Below are positions 18,881 to 28,253 of a stretch of 64,000 nucleotides of DNA, piece after piece (positions within the stretch are counted from its first letter, which is position 1; each line of letters begins with the position of its first letter). The position numbers and the translations under genes were made by a program. A model generated the notes under the pieces. That model was not told the DNA's origin and ran no database searches. It saw only the letters and a list, made by a program, of their open reading frames with translations. This stretch comes from Verrucomicrobiota bacterium (GTDB taxonomy: Bacteria > Verrucomicrobiota > Verrucomicrobiia > Opitutales > Opitutaceae): positions 206,478 through 270,477 of the forward strand of contig VHCJ01000001.1 of the NCBI GenBank assembly GCA_016871755.1, written 5' to 3'.

Positions 18881-19492
18881 CTACGGCGAGGACTTCGGCT
18901 TCAGCCCGTACGCGGCGGGGTCGAAACCCCGCTGGCGCAAGGCCTCGGCCAGTGCCTTCAGGTCGAGGAGTGCATCCCGCTTGAACTGATTGGCGCGGAA
19001 CCAGCCCTGATTGACCTCCACGGCGAACTGAAGGTCGTCGGCCCGCGATGCGACCGAGGTTTCGTCGAAGGGGTGCAAGGGATAGTGCTCCCGCAGCCGA
19101 CCCGCCGCGTCGAAGTACCCGATGTCGAGGGGCAGCGGGGTGTTCCGCATCCAGAAGGAGAGGCGCTGCGGTTTGGGGAAGAGGAACACCATGCCCTCGT
19201 CGGCCGCCAGCGTGCGCCGCCCCATCAATCCACGCTCCATTTCCGGACCCGTGACCGCCAGCTGCAACCGCAGCACCTTGTCGCCGACGGCAATGGGAAA
19301 AAACTCGGCCGCGCCCTTCACCGGGGCGGCCGTCTTGCCTTGGAGGATCCCGCCCGAAAGCAGGGCGAGCCCCAAGAGCAGGGTCAGGCCAGCGAGAACC
19401 CGAAGACGCGGCCGCCGCGGACCCCGCCGCGGCGAAAGGGGGTTTGCGTTCTTCACGGCTCCGATAACAAATGAGGCTTCTTCCCGAGACAA
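18881..19492 (-). CDS. DUF192 exported protein
   Basis: A 203-residue protein with an N-terminal membrane segment (about 32-48, LAGLTLLLGLALLSGGIL) and a DUF192 domain: LAVTGPEMERGLMGRRTLAADEGMVF, then FWMRNTPLPLDIGYFD. The domain is a small beta barrel of unknown function, usually exported. It is divergent from the peptidase gene; choosing GTG 19510 for that gene leaves the two starts 17 bases apart. Confidence 0.82.
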   Translation of the reverse strand: MSREEASFVIGAVKNANPLSPRRGPRRPRLRVLAGLTLLLGLALLSGGILQGKTAAPVKGAAEFFPIAVGDKVLRLQLAVTGPEMERGLMGRRTLAADEGMVFLFPKPQRLSFWMRNTPLPLDIGYFDAAGRLREHYPLHPFDETSVASRADDLQFAVEVNQGWFRANQFKRDALLDLKALAEALRQRGFDPAAYGLKPKSSP

Positions 19493-19509
19493 ACCTCCTT
19501 TCCTGCGTC

Positions 19510-20652
19510 GTGAGCATTTCCTCCGATCAAGCCATCCTCCTCTACGCCGATTCCGCCCGCAACGGAGACATGCGCTACTTCTCCGGCCTGCACGTGCCGG
19601 ACCCGTTCATTGCCCTGCGGATCGGCGGCCGGAAGATCGGCGTCTTCAACGCCCTGGAATTCGGGCGGGCGCGCAAGGAAGCGGCCCTCGACGAGGTGCT
19701 GGCCCTTGAGCCGCTCCGCGACCAGGCCCGGGAGCGCTGGCCCAGTTCGCCGCCCGGTCCGGCCGAGATCATCCTCCTCATCGCCGAGCGCCACGTCGTC
19801 GACCGCCTCACCGTGCCGCAGGACTTTCCCGCCGGCCTGTTCGAACGCCTGCGGCGCCGGGGCCTCACCATCGAGGTCGCCGAGGGGCCGATCCTGCCGG
19901 AGCGCGAATTCAAGACCCCGGCCGAAGCCCGCGCCATCCGCGAGGGCAATCGCATCGCCGCCGTCGGCATCGCCGCCGCCCACCGGGTCCTCGCCCAGAG
20001 CAAGATCCGCGCGAACCGCCTGCACCACGACGGCGATGTCCTCACCAGCGAGCGCCTGAAGTTCGCGATCGAGACCGCCTGCCTAGAAGCCGGCGGGGTG
20101 TCGCTCGACACCATCGCCGCCGGCGGCGATCAGGGCTGCGATCCCCACCACCGGGGCACCGGTCCGCTCCGGCCCAATCAGCTCATCATCGTCGACGTCT
20201 TCCCCCGCGCCCAGAAGTCAGGCTACCACGGGGACATGACGCGCGCCTTCCTGCGCGGCCGCGCCAGCGACGCCCAGCACGCGCTCGTCGACGCCGTGCG
20301 CACGGCTCAGCTCGCCGCGTTGGCGAAGATCCGCGACGGAGCCAACGGCCGCGACGTCCATCACGCCTGCACCGCGGTGTTCGCCGCCCGCGGCTACGAG
20401 ACCAAGGCCACCCCGAAGGGCTCCGTTGGCTTCTTCCACGGCACGGGCCACGGGCTTGGGCTCGATGTCCACGAGCTTCCCCGCATGAGCGGCGCGGTTG
20501 ACTACACCCTGAAGGCCGGCGCCGTCGTCACCGTCGAACCCGGCCTCTACTACCCCGGCCTGGGCGCCTGCCGCATCGAGGACGTCGTCCAAGTCACCGC
20601 CGGCCGTCCCCGCGCCCTGTCGTCCTACTCCTACGAGTGGGAACTGCGCTAG
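19510..20652 (+). CDS. Peptidase family M24 (Xaa-Pro aminopeptidase-like)
   Basis: A 380-residue pita-bread metallopeptidase with a creatinase-type N-terminal domain. Metal ligands of the M24 set are visible: Asp in VDVFPR, Asp in YHGDMTR, His in FHGTGHGLGLDVHE, Glu in TVEPGLY and Glu in RIEDVV. GTG 19510 follows a pyrimidine tract and avoids overlap with DUF192; ATG 19471 would add 13 residues. It probably trims N-terminal residues before proline. Confidence 0.85.
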   Translation: MSISSDQAILLYADSARNGDMRYFSGLHVPDPFIALRIGGRKIGVFNALEFGRARKEAALDEVLALEPLRDQARERWPSSPPGPAEIILLIAERHVVDRLTVPQDFPAGLFERLRRRGLTIEVAEGPILPEREFKTPAEARAIREGNRIAAVGIAAAHRVLAQSKIRANRLHHDGDVLTSERLKFAIETACLEAGGVSLDTIAAGGDQGCDPHHRGTGPLRPNQLIIVDVFPRAQKSGYHGDMTRAFLRGRASDAQHALVDAVRTAQLAALAKIRDGANGRDVHHACTAVFAARGYETKATPKGSVGFFHGTGHGLGLDVHELPRMSGAVDYTLKAGAVVTVEPGLYYPGLGACRIEDVVQVTAGRPRALSSYSYEWELR

Positions 20653-20695
20653 ACGGCGACCGTCGCCCGCTTCAGCTCACCCCGCCCTTCCCCGC

Positions 20696-21685
20696 ATGGC
20701 CATCTCCGCCGCCAAGATCCGCAGCCTGCTCCAGCGCATCCGGAAAAAGCGCATCCTCGTGGTCGGCGACGTCATGCTCGACCACTACATCTGGGGCAAC
20801 GCGACGCGGATTTCCCCGGAGGCTCCGGTGCCGGTGGTGGAGGTCGCCCGCGACACCTACGTCCCGGGCGGCGCCGCCAACGTCGCGGTCAACTGCACCT
20901 CCCTCGGCGCCACCACCACGCTGGCGGGGATCATCGGCGACGACTCCGCCGGTGCGCACCTTCGCGCCGAACTGCGCGCGCGGGGCGTCGCTTCGGTGCC
21001 GCTCAAAGCCAAGGCCCCCACGATCATCAAGTCCCGCGTGATCCTGCAGCACCAGCAACTGTGCCGACTCGACCGGGAGGCCCAGCCCGAGGCCTACCGG
21101 CTGGAGGCGAAGGCGGTGGCGCGGCGGCTGCGGGCCGCCGTGGCGGCATGCGATGCCGTGATCTTTTCCGATTATGCGAAGGGGCTGATCTCCGATGAGC
21201 TGATCGCGGAGCTCTCCGCGCTCGCGCGGGCCGCCGGCTGCCTCACCGCGCTGGACCCCAAGCCGAAGCGCGCGATGCACTTCGCCGACCTCGGCCTGAT
21301 CACGCCCAACCGCGGCGAAGCCGCGCAGCTCGCCGGGGTCGACTGGCGGCCGGGCCGACCCTTCCCCAGCGAGGAAATCTGCCGTCGCATCCACGAGCGC
21401 CATCGCGTCCAGCACCTCGTCGTCACCCTGAGCGAGGACGGCTTGCTGCTCAGCCGCGAAGGCCGCGTCCTGCGCCAGATTCCGACCGCGGCGCGCGAGG
21501 TGGCGGATACGTCGGGAGCCGGCGACACATCGCTGGCCGCCATCGTGCTCGCGCTGACGGCCGGAGCGGATCTGGAGACGGCCGCCCACTTCGCCAACGC
21601 GGCGGCCGGTGTCGTGGTTGGAAAACTCGGCACGGCTACGGTCAGCCCCGACGAGCTCGTCGCCTACGTGTCGCAGCGCGCCTGA
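20696..21685 (+). CDS. D-glycero-beta-D-manno-heptose-7-phosphate kinase (RfaE1/HldE N-domain)
   Basis: A 329-residue PfkB-family kinase. GDVMLDHYIWGNATRISPEAPVP is the RfaE domain I signature, PGGAANVAVN follows, and the catalytic DTSGAGDTSLA motif is near the end. It phosphorylates heptose-7-phosphate at C1 in ADP-heptose synthesis for the LPS inner core. The adenylyltransferase domain of bifunctional HldE is absent, so a separate RfaE2 is expected elsewhere. It starts a plus-strand run with mutM, tlyA and nadK. Confidence 0.88.
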   Translation: MAISAAKIRSLLQRIRKKRILVVGDVMLDHYIWGNATRISPEAPVPVVEVARDTYVPGGAANVAVNCTSLGATTTLAGIIGDDSAGAHLRAELRARGVASVPLKAKAPTIIKSRVILQHQQLCRLDREAQPEAYRLEAKAVARRLRAAVAACDAVIFSDYAKGLISDELIAELSALARAAGCLTALDPKPKRAMHFADLGLITPNRGEAAQLAGVDWRPGRPFPSEEICRRIHERHRVQHLVVTLSEDGLLLSREGRVLRQIPTAAREVADTSGAGDTSLAAIVLALTAGADLETAAHFANAAAGVVVGKLGTATVSPDELVAYVSQRA

Positions 21686-21712
21686 GCCGGCCGCGCCGAC
21701 GCCCTCGCCGCC

Positions 21713-22516
21713 ATGCCCGAGCTCGCCGAGGTCGAGTACTACCGCAAGCGCTGGAACCCGGGACTGGGCGAAACCGTCGTCGCGGTCGAGGTCCACCCGC
21801 AGGCGCGCATCTTCCGCGACGCCGACCTCGCCGAGCTCCAGCGTCATCTCACCGGGCGCCGCCTGCTCCGCTCCGCCGCGGCGGCGAAGCAGATGCTGTT
21901 CGAGGCGGAGGCCGGAGGCTGGCTCGGGATCCACCTTGGCATGACCGGCGAACTGAGCCGGCAACCTGCGGACTACGCACCGCGCCGCGCCGATCACCTC
22001 GTGCTCCGCGTGCCGGAGCACACCCTCGTCTTCTCCGACCCCCGGATGTTCGGCCAGGTGCGTTTCACCCGCGGGGAGTCGGCACCGGAGTGGTGGACAC
22101 GGATCCCGCCCGCACTGACCTCGCCGGCGTTCGGGCTCGCGGAGCTGACGACCTTCCTGCACCAGCGGCGCCGCGCCCCGATCAAGGCGGTCCTGCTCAT
22201 GCAGGAGCGTTTTCCCGGGATCGGCAACTGGATGGCCGACGAAATCCTCTGGCGCGCCGCGATCCATCCCCGCCAGCCCGCGGGCAGCCTCTCGGCCGCG
22301 GAGCAGCGCACGCTGCTCCGCGAAATCCGCTGGGTCTGCCAGCGCGCCCTGGCGACGATCGGTGAAACGTTCGCCGATCCCCCGCGAACATGGCTTTTCC
22401 CGCACCGCTGGCGTGACGGCGGCACCTGCCCGCGCACCCGTCGCCCGCTCGAGCGCGACGCCATTGGCGGCCGCACCACCTGCTGGTCGCCGGCCCGGCA
22501 ACGCCTGCGCCGATGA
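21713..22516 (+). CDS. mutM: Fpg/Nei-family DNA glycosylase with degenerate zinc finger
   Basis: A 267-residue base-excision glycosylase/AP lyase. The N-terminal PELAEVE (catalytic Pro and Glu after Met removal), AAAKQMLFE and [12 protein letters not shown] helix-two-turn-helix are intact. The C-terminal finger, normally CxxC...CxxC, reads GTCPRT...[12 protein letters not shown]: only the first cysteine is in place, the others being Thr, Ser and Arg. The GGR arginine that contacts DNA remains. This is a zincless finger like those of NEIL1-type enzymes, so activity is likely retained. It overlaps tlyA by four bases. Confidence 0.85.
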   Translation: MPELAEVEYYRKRWNPGLGETVVAVEVHPQARIFRDADLAELQRHLTGRRLLRSAAAAKQMLFEAEAGGWLGIHLGMTGELSRQPADYAPRRADHLVLRVPEHTLVFSDPRMFGQVRFTRGESAPEWWTRIPPALTSPAFGLAELTTFLHQRRRAPIKAVLLMQERFPGIGNWMADEILWRAAIHPRQPAGSLSAAEQRTLLREIRWVCQRALATIGETFADPPRTWLFPHRWRDGGTCPRTRRPLERDAIGGRTTCWSPARQRLRR

Positions 22517-23304
22517 ACTCCTCACCCTCCCGGCTCCGGCTCGACGAATGGCTCGTCCAGCGCGGCCTCGCCGCCAGCCGGGCCCAAGCGAAGGCGCTGA
22601 TCATGGCCGGGCGCGTCCGCCGCGGCACCGAACGGCTGGAAAAGCCCGGCCGGGAGATCGCGGTGGAGACGGATGACATCATCGTCGACCAACCCCCGCG
22701 CTTCGTCTCGCGCGGCGGCGAAAAACTCGCCGCCTTCCTTGAGCGCCACGCCATCGACTGCCGCGGCCTCCACGCCTTGGACGTCGGCGCGTCGACGGGA
22801 GGATTCACCGACTGCCTGCTGCAAGCCGGCGCCGCGGACGTCGTTTGTCTCGACGTTGGCCGCGCCCAGCTCCACGCCAAGCTGCGCGGTGACCCCCGCG
22901 TGACCAATCTGGAGCAGATCAACGCCCGGCACCTGCAGCCCGGGCAGTTGCCCCGCGACGCCTTCGACCTCGTGGTGATCGACGTCTCGTTCATTTCGCT
23001 CCGCACGATCCTGCCGGCGGTCTGGCCCTTCGTGACTCCCGGCGGCCGGCTGATCGCGCTGGTCAAACCCCAGTTCGAAGCCGGACGCGAGGCAGTCGAC
23101 AAAGGCCGCGGCGTGATCCGCGATGCAGCGGTGCAGCAGGCGGTGCTCGACGACGTGCGGACCTTCGCGCTGGCCCTGCCGGGCGCGGCGCTGATCGGCG
23201 CGATGGATTCGCCCATCACCGGGACGGACGGCAACCGGGAATTCCTCCTCGGACTGGTGCGGCAACCGGTGACCACCGGGGGCAAGCCGGTTGCGCGCGG
23301 GTGA
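22513..23304 (+). CDS. tlyA: TlyA-family rRNA 2'-O-methyltransferase
   Basis: A 263-residue protein with an N-terminal S4 RNA-binding domain ([20 protein letters not shown]) and an FtsJ-like methyltransferase domain. Motif I is [20 protein letters not shown]; the KDKE-type residues include [17 protein letters not shown] and LVKPQFE. TlyA enzymes methylate cytidines in 16S and/or 23S rRNA; the old hemolysin label is misleading. Start overlaps mutM (ATGA). Confidence 0.9.
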   Translation: MNSSPSRLRLDEWLVQRGLAASRAQAKALIMAGRVRRGTERLEKPGREIAVETDDIIVDQPPRFVSRGGEKLAAFLERHAIDCRGLHALDVGASTGGFTDCLLQAGAADVVCLDVGRAQLHAKLRGDPRVTNLEQINARHLQPGQLPRDAFDLVVIDVSFISLRTILPAVWPFVTPGGRLIALVKPQFEAGREAVDKGRGVIRDAAVQQAVLDDVRTFALALPGAALIGAMDSPITGTDGNREFLLGLVRQPVTTGGKPVARG

Positions 23305-23347
23305 TTTCCCGCTCCACTTCCCCTCGTCAAACCGCAGGATGCTCCCC

Positions 23348-24190
23348 ATGTCACCCCTCCGTTCGCTCCTCTTCGTGATCAATGAGGGCAAGTCCGGCGC
23401 GCCGGAGCTGGCGGAGGCGCTCGTGGCCATTGCGCGCGGCGAAGGGGCGGCAGTGCGGTCGACGACCAAGTTCCCGATCGAGGAGAGCGACCTCGACGGC
23501 TGCGACGCCTGCTGCGTGATTGGCGGGGACGGCACGCTCCTGAGCGTCGTCCGCGCCGCCGCGCCCCGGCAGATCCCGGTCATCGGCGTGAACCGCGGCA
23601 GCCTCGGGTTTCTCACGACCTTCTCGGCCGATGAGGCGCGCAGCCAGTTCGCCGGCCTCCTGCGCGGCGAGTTCACGGTGGCTCGCCGCTCGCTGCTCGA
23701 TTGTTCCACCGGTGCGGGCGCGCACGACCTCGCCTTGAATGACGTGCTCATCAAGGCCGAGGCGAATTCACGCCTCGCGCACCTCGAAGTGCACGCGGAC
23801 GGGAAGCTCGTGACCGAGTACTACTGCGACGGCCTCATCTTTTCGACCCCGACGGGATCGACGGCGTACAACCTCTCGGCGGGCGGACCGCTGATCCACC
23901 CGTCGGCGGAGGTGATTGCGCTCACGCCAATCTGTCCCCACACGCTGAGCAACCGCTCGATCATCTTCCGGCACGACGTGCGGCTGGAGATCTTCAACCG
24001 CGGCAGCAACGCGCGCCTCCTCGTGGCGATGGACGGGCAGCGCAACCTCGTGAGTTGCGAGACCTCACCCGTGACGGTTTCGATCTCGCGACACACCCTG
24101 CTGCTCGCCCAGCGCCCCGACTACTCGCACTTCGCAGTCGTGCGGACCAAGCTGAAGTGGAGCGGCGGCGACGCCGAGCGCCACGCCTGA
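23348..24190 (+). CDS. nadK: NAD kinase
   Basis: A 280-residue ATP-NAD kinase. The GGDGTLL motif is at about 61-67, followed by GVNRGSLGFLT, LNDVLI and the donor/acceptor site CDGLIFSTPTGSTAYNLSAGGP. ATG 23348 is the third possible start and matches family length. It makes NADP from NAD. It is the last gene of the run that starts with the heptose kinase. Confidence 0.92.
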   Translation: MSPLRSLLFVINEGKSGAPELAEALVAIARGEGAAVRSTTKFPIEESDLDGCDACCVIGGDGTLLSVVRAAAPRQIPVIGVNRGSLGFLTTFSADEARSQFAGLLRGEFTVARRSLLDCSTGAGAHDLALNDVLIKAEANSRLAHLEVHADGKLVTEYYCDGLIFSTPTGSTAYNLSAGGPLIHPSAEVIALTPICPHTLSNRSIIFRHDVRLEIFNRGSNARLLVAMDGQRNLVSCETSPVTVSISRHTLLLAQRPDYSHFAVVRTKLKWSGGDAERHA

Positions 24191-24475
24191 GGCGCCGGTA
24201 CCAGGCGCCGGGCCGAGGCCCGGCGCGATGACGCGACGGCGCGACGGCCGGGCTTGCCCCCGGACTGCCCCGGGACTACCCCCGGACTACGCAAGTACTC
24301 GCTGCCGTACTCGCTGCCGTACTCGCTGTCCAGCGGAGGCGATCGGCGGAGGTGACCGCCTGTCGACGCCGTCGCACGTGCGATCCGCTCACAAGGTCAG
24401 CTCGCGTGTCGCCGCGTCCGCCTGCGCCTCCGCCGCCGGCGCAGGCGCAGGCGCAGACTCGCGGCGGGGCGGATG
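24191..24475. other. Intergenic region with short repeats
   Basis: No gene is evident. It includes a tandem 12-bp unit TACTCGCTGCCG (24296-24307 and 24308-24319, plus a partial copy to 24329) and repeated CCCGGACT sequences just before it. This lies between convergent nadK and the EF-hand gene, and no clear terminator with a T tract was found. Confidence 0.6.
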
Positions 24476-25006
24476 CTACGGTTCGCCGTCGAAGGAGGAG
24501 GCCGACCCGGAAGCAGGCGCCTTGACGAGGCCGGACTTTCCAGTGCCCGCCCTCGCGCCATCGGCCTTCGCCATGCCCGCCTGTGCCGGATCGGAGCGGC
24601 CACCCCCCGTCTTCGCGGTGTCCGCCTTGTCCATGCCGGTCTTGGCGGAGTCGGACTTATCACTCGCGCCCTTCGCGCCGTCCGACTTCCCGTTGCCGGC
24701 CTTGGCCGCCTCGGCCTTCTCGGCCTTGTCCAGCTTGCCATCGTGGTTCGCATCGAAGCGTTCCAGCCGCCTGGCCTGCGCCTCGGCGCGCCCGCGCTGC
24801 ACGTCCTCCTTCCACGCGGCGCGCTCCGACTCGCTCAGGCGCCCATCGCGGTCGGCGTCGTACTTGCGCAAAATGGGCGCCGGCAGGGTCTTCGTCTTCT
24901 CCGGCGTCGCCTCCTCGGCGGCGACGACGGCAACGGTCAGGAGGGGGAAAGCCAGCAGAGCCCGTCTGCCGCGAGTAATGATCCGATTGCAGAATAATGT
25001 GTTCAT
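24476..25006 (-). CDS. Exported EF-hand domain protein
   Basis: A 176-residue protein with a signal-like N terminus (MNTLFCNRIITRGRRALLAF...VVAAEE). Two EF-hand loops follow: KYDADRDGRLSESE and RFDANHDGKLDKAE. The C-terminal 75 residues are low-complexity repeats of Ser-Asp/Ala-Lys/Thr-Gly blocks. It probably binds calcium in the periplasm or outside. Its upstream region carries the same TTGC-N4-GCAA palindrome as the fur promoter. Confidence 0.75.
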   Translation of the reverse strand: MNTLFCNRIITRGRRALLAFPLLTVAVVAAEEATPEKTKTLPAPILRKYDADRDGRLSESERAAWKEDVQRGRAEAQARRLERFDANHDGKLDKAEKAEAAKAGNGKSDGAKGASDKSDSAKTGMDKADTAKTGGGRSDPAQAGMAKADGARAGTGKSGLVKAPASGSASSFDGEP

Positions 25007-25040
25007 GCGCCGAGGAGGAAGCGCCGCTAAGCGCATTAGA

Positions 25041-25062
25041 GCAAATAGATTGCTTACGCAAA
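25041..25062. promoter_or_regulatory. TTGC/GCAA operator-like site, EF-hand gene
   Basis: GCAAA-taga-TTGC-ttac-GCAAA lies 35 bases upstream of the EF-hand start. The core TTGCTTACGCAA (25050-25061) matches TTGCTATCGCAA upstream of the Fur-family gene (28503-28514) at 10 of 12 positions. The function is inferred. Confidence 0.4.
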
Positions 25063-25163
25063 CACGACCGAAATAGGGCCATCCTTGGCCATGGGAGGAC
25101 CGCCGGAAGGAAACAGGGGGAACTCGGCCAGGTCCCTCCCGCGTGCCAGTGCGGCCGAGTCGC

Positions 25164-27743
25164 TCAGCCTTTGGCCGACTCGGGGCGCACCACCAGTTGC
25201 AGTCGCCGTTCCGGGCGGAGGTAGCGGTCCGCGAAGTCAGCCAGATCGGCGAGCGTCACGGCGTCGATGGCGGAGTCCATCTCATGCGCATCGTTGACGG
25301 TCAGGCCGTAGAGGGATTGCAGCGACGCATGGAGGGCGCGCGACGCGTTGGTTTGGAGCGCCTGCCGGCGGGCCGCCTTGAGGCGGGTCTGACAGCGATG
25401 CAGTTCTTCGATCTTGGCGCCGCCGGTGGCGACGCGCCGGATTTCGGCCTCGAACTCCTTGAGGACCTGCGCCACGTGCGCGGGAGCCGTGCCGGCGTAG
25501 AGGTAGAACATGCCGGAATCGATTCCGAGAATGCGGCTTGAGCGCACGAAGTACGCGAGCCCCTTTTCCTCGCGCACCCGCTCGAAGAGCCCGGACGACA
25601 TCCCGCTGAAGAACTCATCCATCACGTCGGCCACGACGCGATCCTTGGACGCCGCGCCGGGGCCCGGGAAGGCCTGGAACACCACGGCCTGCGCCCGGGG
25701 CTGGATTTCCTCCCGCGCACCGGGCGAGACGGGGCCGACGAAGGCGGGAGCGACCGCAGGCACCGCCGCCCGCGGCAGGCGGGCGAGGAAGCGGCGCAAC
25801 GCCGGCAGCAGCCGTGCGCGCGAAAAGTCGCCCGAAACCGCCAGCACCGCGTTCTCCGCCGTCAGCACGCCGGCGTGCAGCGCCCGGAGATCCGCAGGCG
25901 TCACCGCCGCGACCTCCGCCGCATCGCCGAACGCGTCGCAGGCCAGCGGGTGGCCGCCGAAGAACAGGCGCCGGAGCAGCTTCCGGCCATGAGTGACGAC
26001 GTCGTCCTCGTCCAACTTGAGATCGGCGATCTGCGCCTCCTTCTCGCGCCCCAGCGTGTCCTTGCGGAAAGCGGGGCGGAAGACCGCGTCTGACAGCGTC
26101 TCGAGGACGAGAGCGGAATCACCCGGAAGCACCTCCAGGGCGAGAGCGAGGGCGTTGTTCCCGGTGAAGGCGGAGAACGAACCTCCCACCTCCTCGATCC
26201 GGCGCGCCACCTCGGCCGCCGTGCGGCGCTGGGTGTCCTTGGTGAGCAGCGTGGCTAGGAGCGCCGATGAGCCCCGGAGCCCGGGCGCTTCCTGGGCCGG
26301 CCCGGCCCGGAGCACGAAGCGGAGATGGAGATTGGGGAGACGCGGATCCGGGCGCAGCAGCAGCCTCGCGCCATTGGGAAGCCGCAGTTCCTCAAACTCC
26401 GCCGGGCCCGCCACCGCCGCCCCACCCGCCACCGCCGTGGGCCGGTCGCCGACCGGGTTCAGCGAAACCGCCGTCAGCGTCCGCGGCACGAGGTAGGTCC
26501 GCACCAGCCGGGTCAGCACCGCGGAATCCACCCCGGCGAGACTCTCGAAGTACGAGCGCGTGAAGCTGAGATCGCCGACGACGACCTCGGCGGCGCCGAG
26601 CCGGGAGGCCTGGCCGGACATGGTTTTACGGGCGTTGATCTCCCCGACTACCAGTTGCCGCATCGCCTTGCGGAGCCGATCGGCCGTGAACCCCTTGGTC
26701 CCGAGTGCCTGCAGCAGGGCCAGGATCCTCGCCGTGGCCCGCTCCCGGCCACCGGCATCGCAGGTGAACGAAATCGACAGCAGGCCGCCCATGCCGGGAT
26801 TCCAGCAATTGGCATCGATCGAGTGGACCAGCCGCGCCTTCTCCCGCAGTTCGCTCCAGAGAATCGAGCTGTCGCCGCCGCCGAGGATCATCGCGAGAAG
26901 TTCCAAGCCGGGCGCATCCGGGTGACCCAAGCCGGGGATGGGCCAGGAGAGATCGGCCCGGACGACGTCAACCTCTTCGTAGCGGTGGTCCTCGCGCGGA
27001 CCCAGCGCCACCGGCTCCGGCAGGATCGTCAGCGGCGCGAGCCGGGCGCGGGGCGCGGGGCCGAACTGCTTCAGAACCTCGGCGCGCACGGCGGCGGGAT
27101 CGACGTCGCCAACCACCACGATGACGAGGTTGTTGGGCACGTAGCGCGCCCGGTAGTAGGCGACGAGGTCCTCGCGCGTGAGCGACGAGAACACCTCGCG
27201 GTGGCCGATGACCGGAAAGCGGTAGGGATGGGAGCGAAAGGCGGTCGCAAAGAGCGTCTCACCGAGACGCTGGTCCGGATCATCCTTCACCATGTCGATC
27301 TCGCGGAGGATGACGTCCTTCTCCCGCGCCACCTCGTCGGCCGGGAGCGTCGAGTGCAGGACCATGTCGGCGAGCAGGTCGACCGCGATGCCAACGTGCT
27401 CGCTGGGCAGGTCGATGTAGTAGACGGTGCGGTCGAACGTGGTGTAGGCGTTGATCATCCCGCCGTGCGCTTGAACGGTCGCGCTGATCTCCCGTCCCGC
27501 GCGACGCTCGGTGCCCTTGAAGAGCAGGTGCTCCAGATAGTGCGACACCCCGGAACCCTGGAGCGTGTCCTCGTGGACGCTGCCGGTCTTGACCCAGATC
27601 TGGACGGACGCGAGGGGCGCCGACCGGTCCTGCCGCACGATCAGGGTGGCGCCGTTGGGCAGCACCTCGCGGTGGACTGGTTCCTCCCAGAAGGGGCGGA
27701 GGAGCGCGAGATCACCGGTCGTGAGGGAGGAGGACTTGGCCAT
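25164..27743 (-). CDS. M16-family zinc peptidase (two fused halves)
   Basis: An 859-residue double M16 protein. The inverted zinc motif HYLEH is at residues 68-72 of the N half, with INAYTTFDRTVYYIDLPSEH after it; the C half (from about 430) repeats the fold without the motif, as in pitrilysin-type clamshell enzymes. No signal peptide is seen, so it may act in the cytoplasm, or export may be missed. It degrades or processes peptides. Confidence 0.87.
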   Translation of the reverse strand: MAKSSSLTTGDLALLRPFWEEPVHREVLPNGATLIVRQDRSAPLASVQIWVKTGSVHEDTLQGSGVSHYLEHLLFKGTERRAGREISATVQAHGGMINAYTTFDRTVYYIDLPSEHVGIAVDLLADMVLHSTLPADEVAREKDVILREIDMVKDDPDQRLGETLFATAFRSHPYRFPVIGHREVFSSLTREDLVAYYRARYVPNNLVIVVVGDVDPAAVRAEVLKQFGPAPRARLAPLTILPEPVALGPREDHRYEEVDVVRADLSWPIPGLGHPDAPGLELLAMILGGGDSSILWSELREKARLVHSIDANCWNPGMGGLLSISFTCDAGGRERATARILALLQALGTKGFTADRLRKAMRQLVVGEINARKTMSGQASRLGAAEVVVGDLSFTRSYFESLAGVDSAVLTRLVRTYLVPRTLTAVSLNPVGDRPTAVAGGAAVAGPAEFEELRLPNGARLLLRPDPRLPNLHLRFVLRAGPAQEAPGLRGSSALLATLLTKDTQRRTAAEVARRIEEVGGSFSAFTGNNALALALEVLPGDSALVLETLSDAVFRPAFRKDTLGREKEAQIADLKLDEDDVVTHGRKLLRRLFFGGHPLACDAFGDAAEVAAVTPADLRALHAGVLTAENAVLAVSGDFSRARLLPALRRFLARLPRAAVPAVAPAFVGPVSPGAREEIQPRAQAVVFQAFPGPGAASKDRVVADVMDEFFSGMSSGLFERVREEKGLAYFVRSSRILGIDSGMFYLYAGTAPAHVAQVLKEFEAEIRRVATGGAKIEELHRCQTRLKAARRQALQTNASRALHASLQSLYGLTVNDAHEMDSAIDAVTLADLADFADRYLRPERRLQLVVRPESAKG

Positions 27744-27812
27744 GGAGAGAGCGGTTGCCGGGTGCCACCAGCGTTGCCCGGGCGGGCTCGACGACCGAGG
27801 TGGGGCGCGCCT

Positions 27813-28253
27813 TCAGGGCGCCTCCGTCAAGACCGCCTTGGGCCAGTGCTTTGGCCGCGGCCCCTTCGGCAGGAACGGTTTCACGAAGGCATCCTCGAAC
27901 GAAAACACCTCCGAAAAGTCCTCGCGACGATCGCTCTCGGTCTTGGAGAAGATGTTGTAATCGATCAGGCTGAACACGATGTCGCCGAAGTCGGCGCAGC
28001 GCCGAATTCCCCAGCCATGGAGCACCGTGATCGCCAGCGGACCAAACTGATCAAGTGCATACTCCCGAATGCCTTGCAACAGTTCAGGTCCACTCACGTG
28101 GATGGAGCGCTGCGCCCGGCCAGAGTCGCGCTTCCGCAGTTCCTTGACGGCATGGTCGAGGCCTTGGCGGGTGAACGCGTAGGCCCGCCGGTCGAACCGC
28201 GGGTCTTCCTTGCAAATCAGCTCGACGATCGCGTCGAAATCGAGGTCCTGCAT
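27813..28253 (-). CDS. Minf_1886 family protein
   Basis: A 146-residue protein of the Verrucomicrobia/Planctomycetes conserved family (TIGR04138, from memory): LDFDAIVELICKEDPRFDRRAYAF, then HVSGPELLQGIREYALDQFGPLA and WGIRRCADFGDIVFSLID. Function is unknown. Its narrow distribution is the best lineage clue in the window. Confidence 0.78.
   Translation of the reverse strand: MQDLDFDAIVELICKEDPRFDRRAYAFTRQGLDHAVKELRKRDSGRAQRSIHVSGPELLQGIREYALDQFGPLAITVLHGWGIRRCADFGDIVFSLIDYNIFSKTESDRREDFSEVFSFEDAFVKPFLPKGPRPKHWPKAVLTEAP

Noticed and set aside
22513..23304. Hemolysin function for TlyA
   Set aside because: The S4 plus FtsJ-like domains identify an rRNA methyltransferase; the hemolysin name is historical.
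24296..24329. Tandem 12-bp repeats considered as a CRISPR array
   Set aside because: Units are contiguous with no spacers, and no cas gene is present. No CRISPR array was seen in the window.
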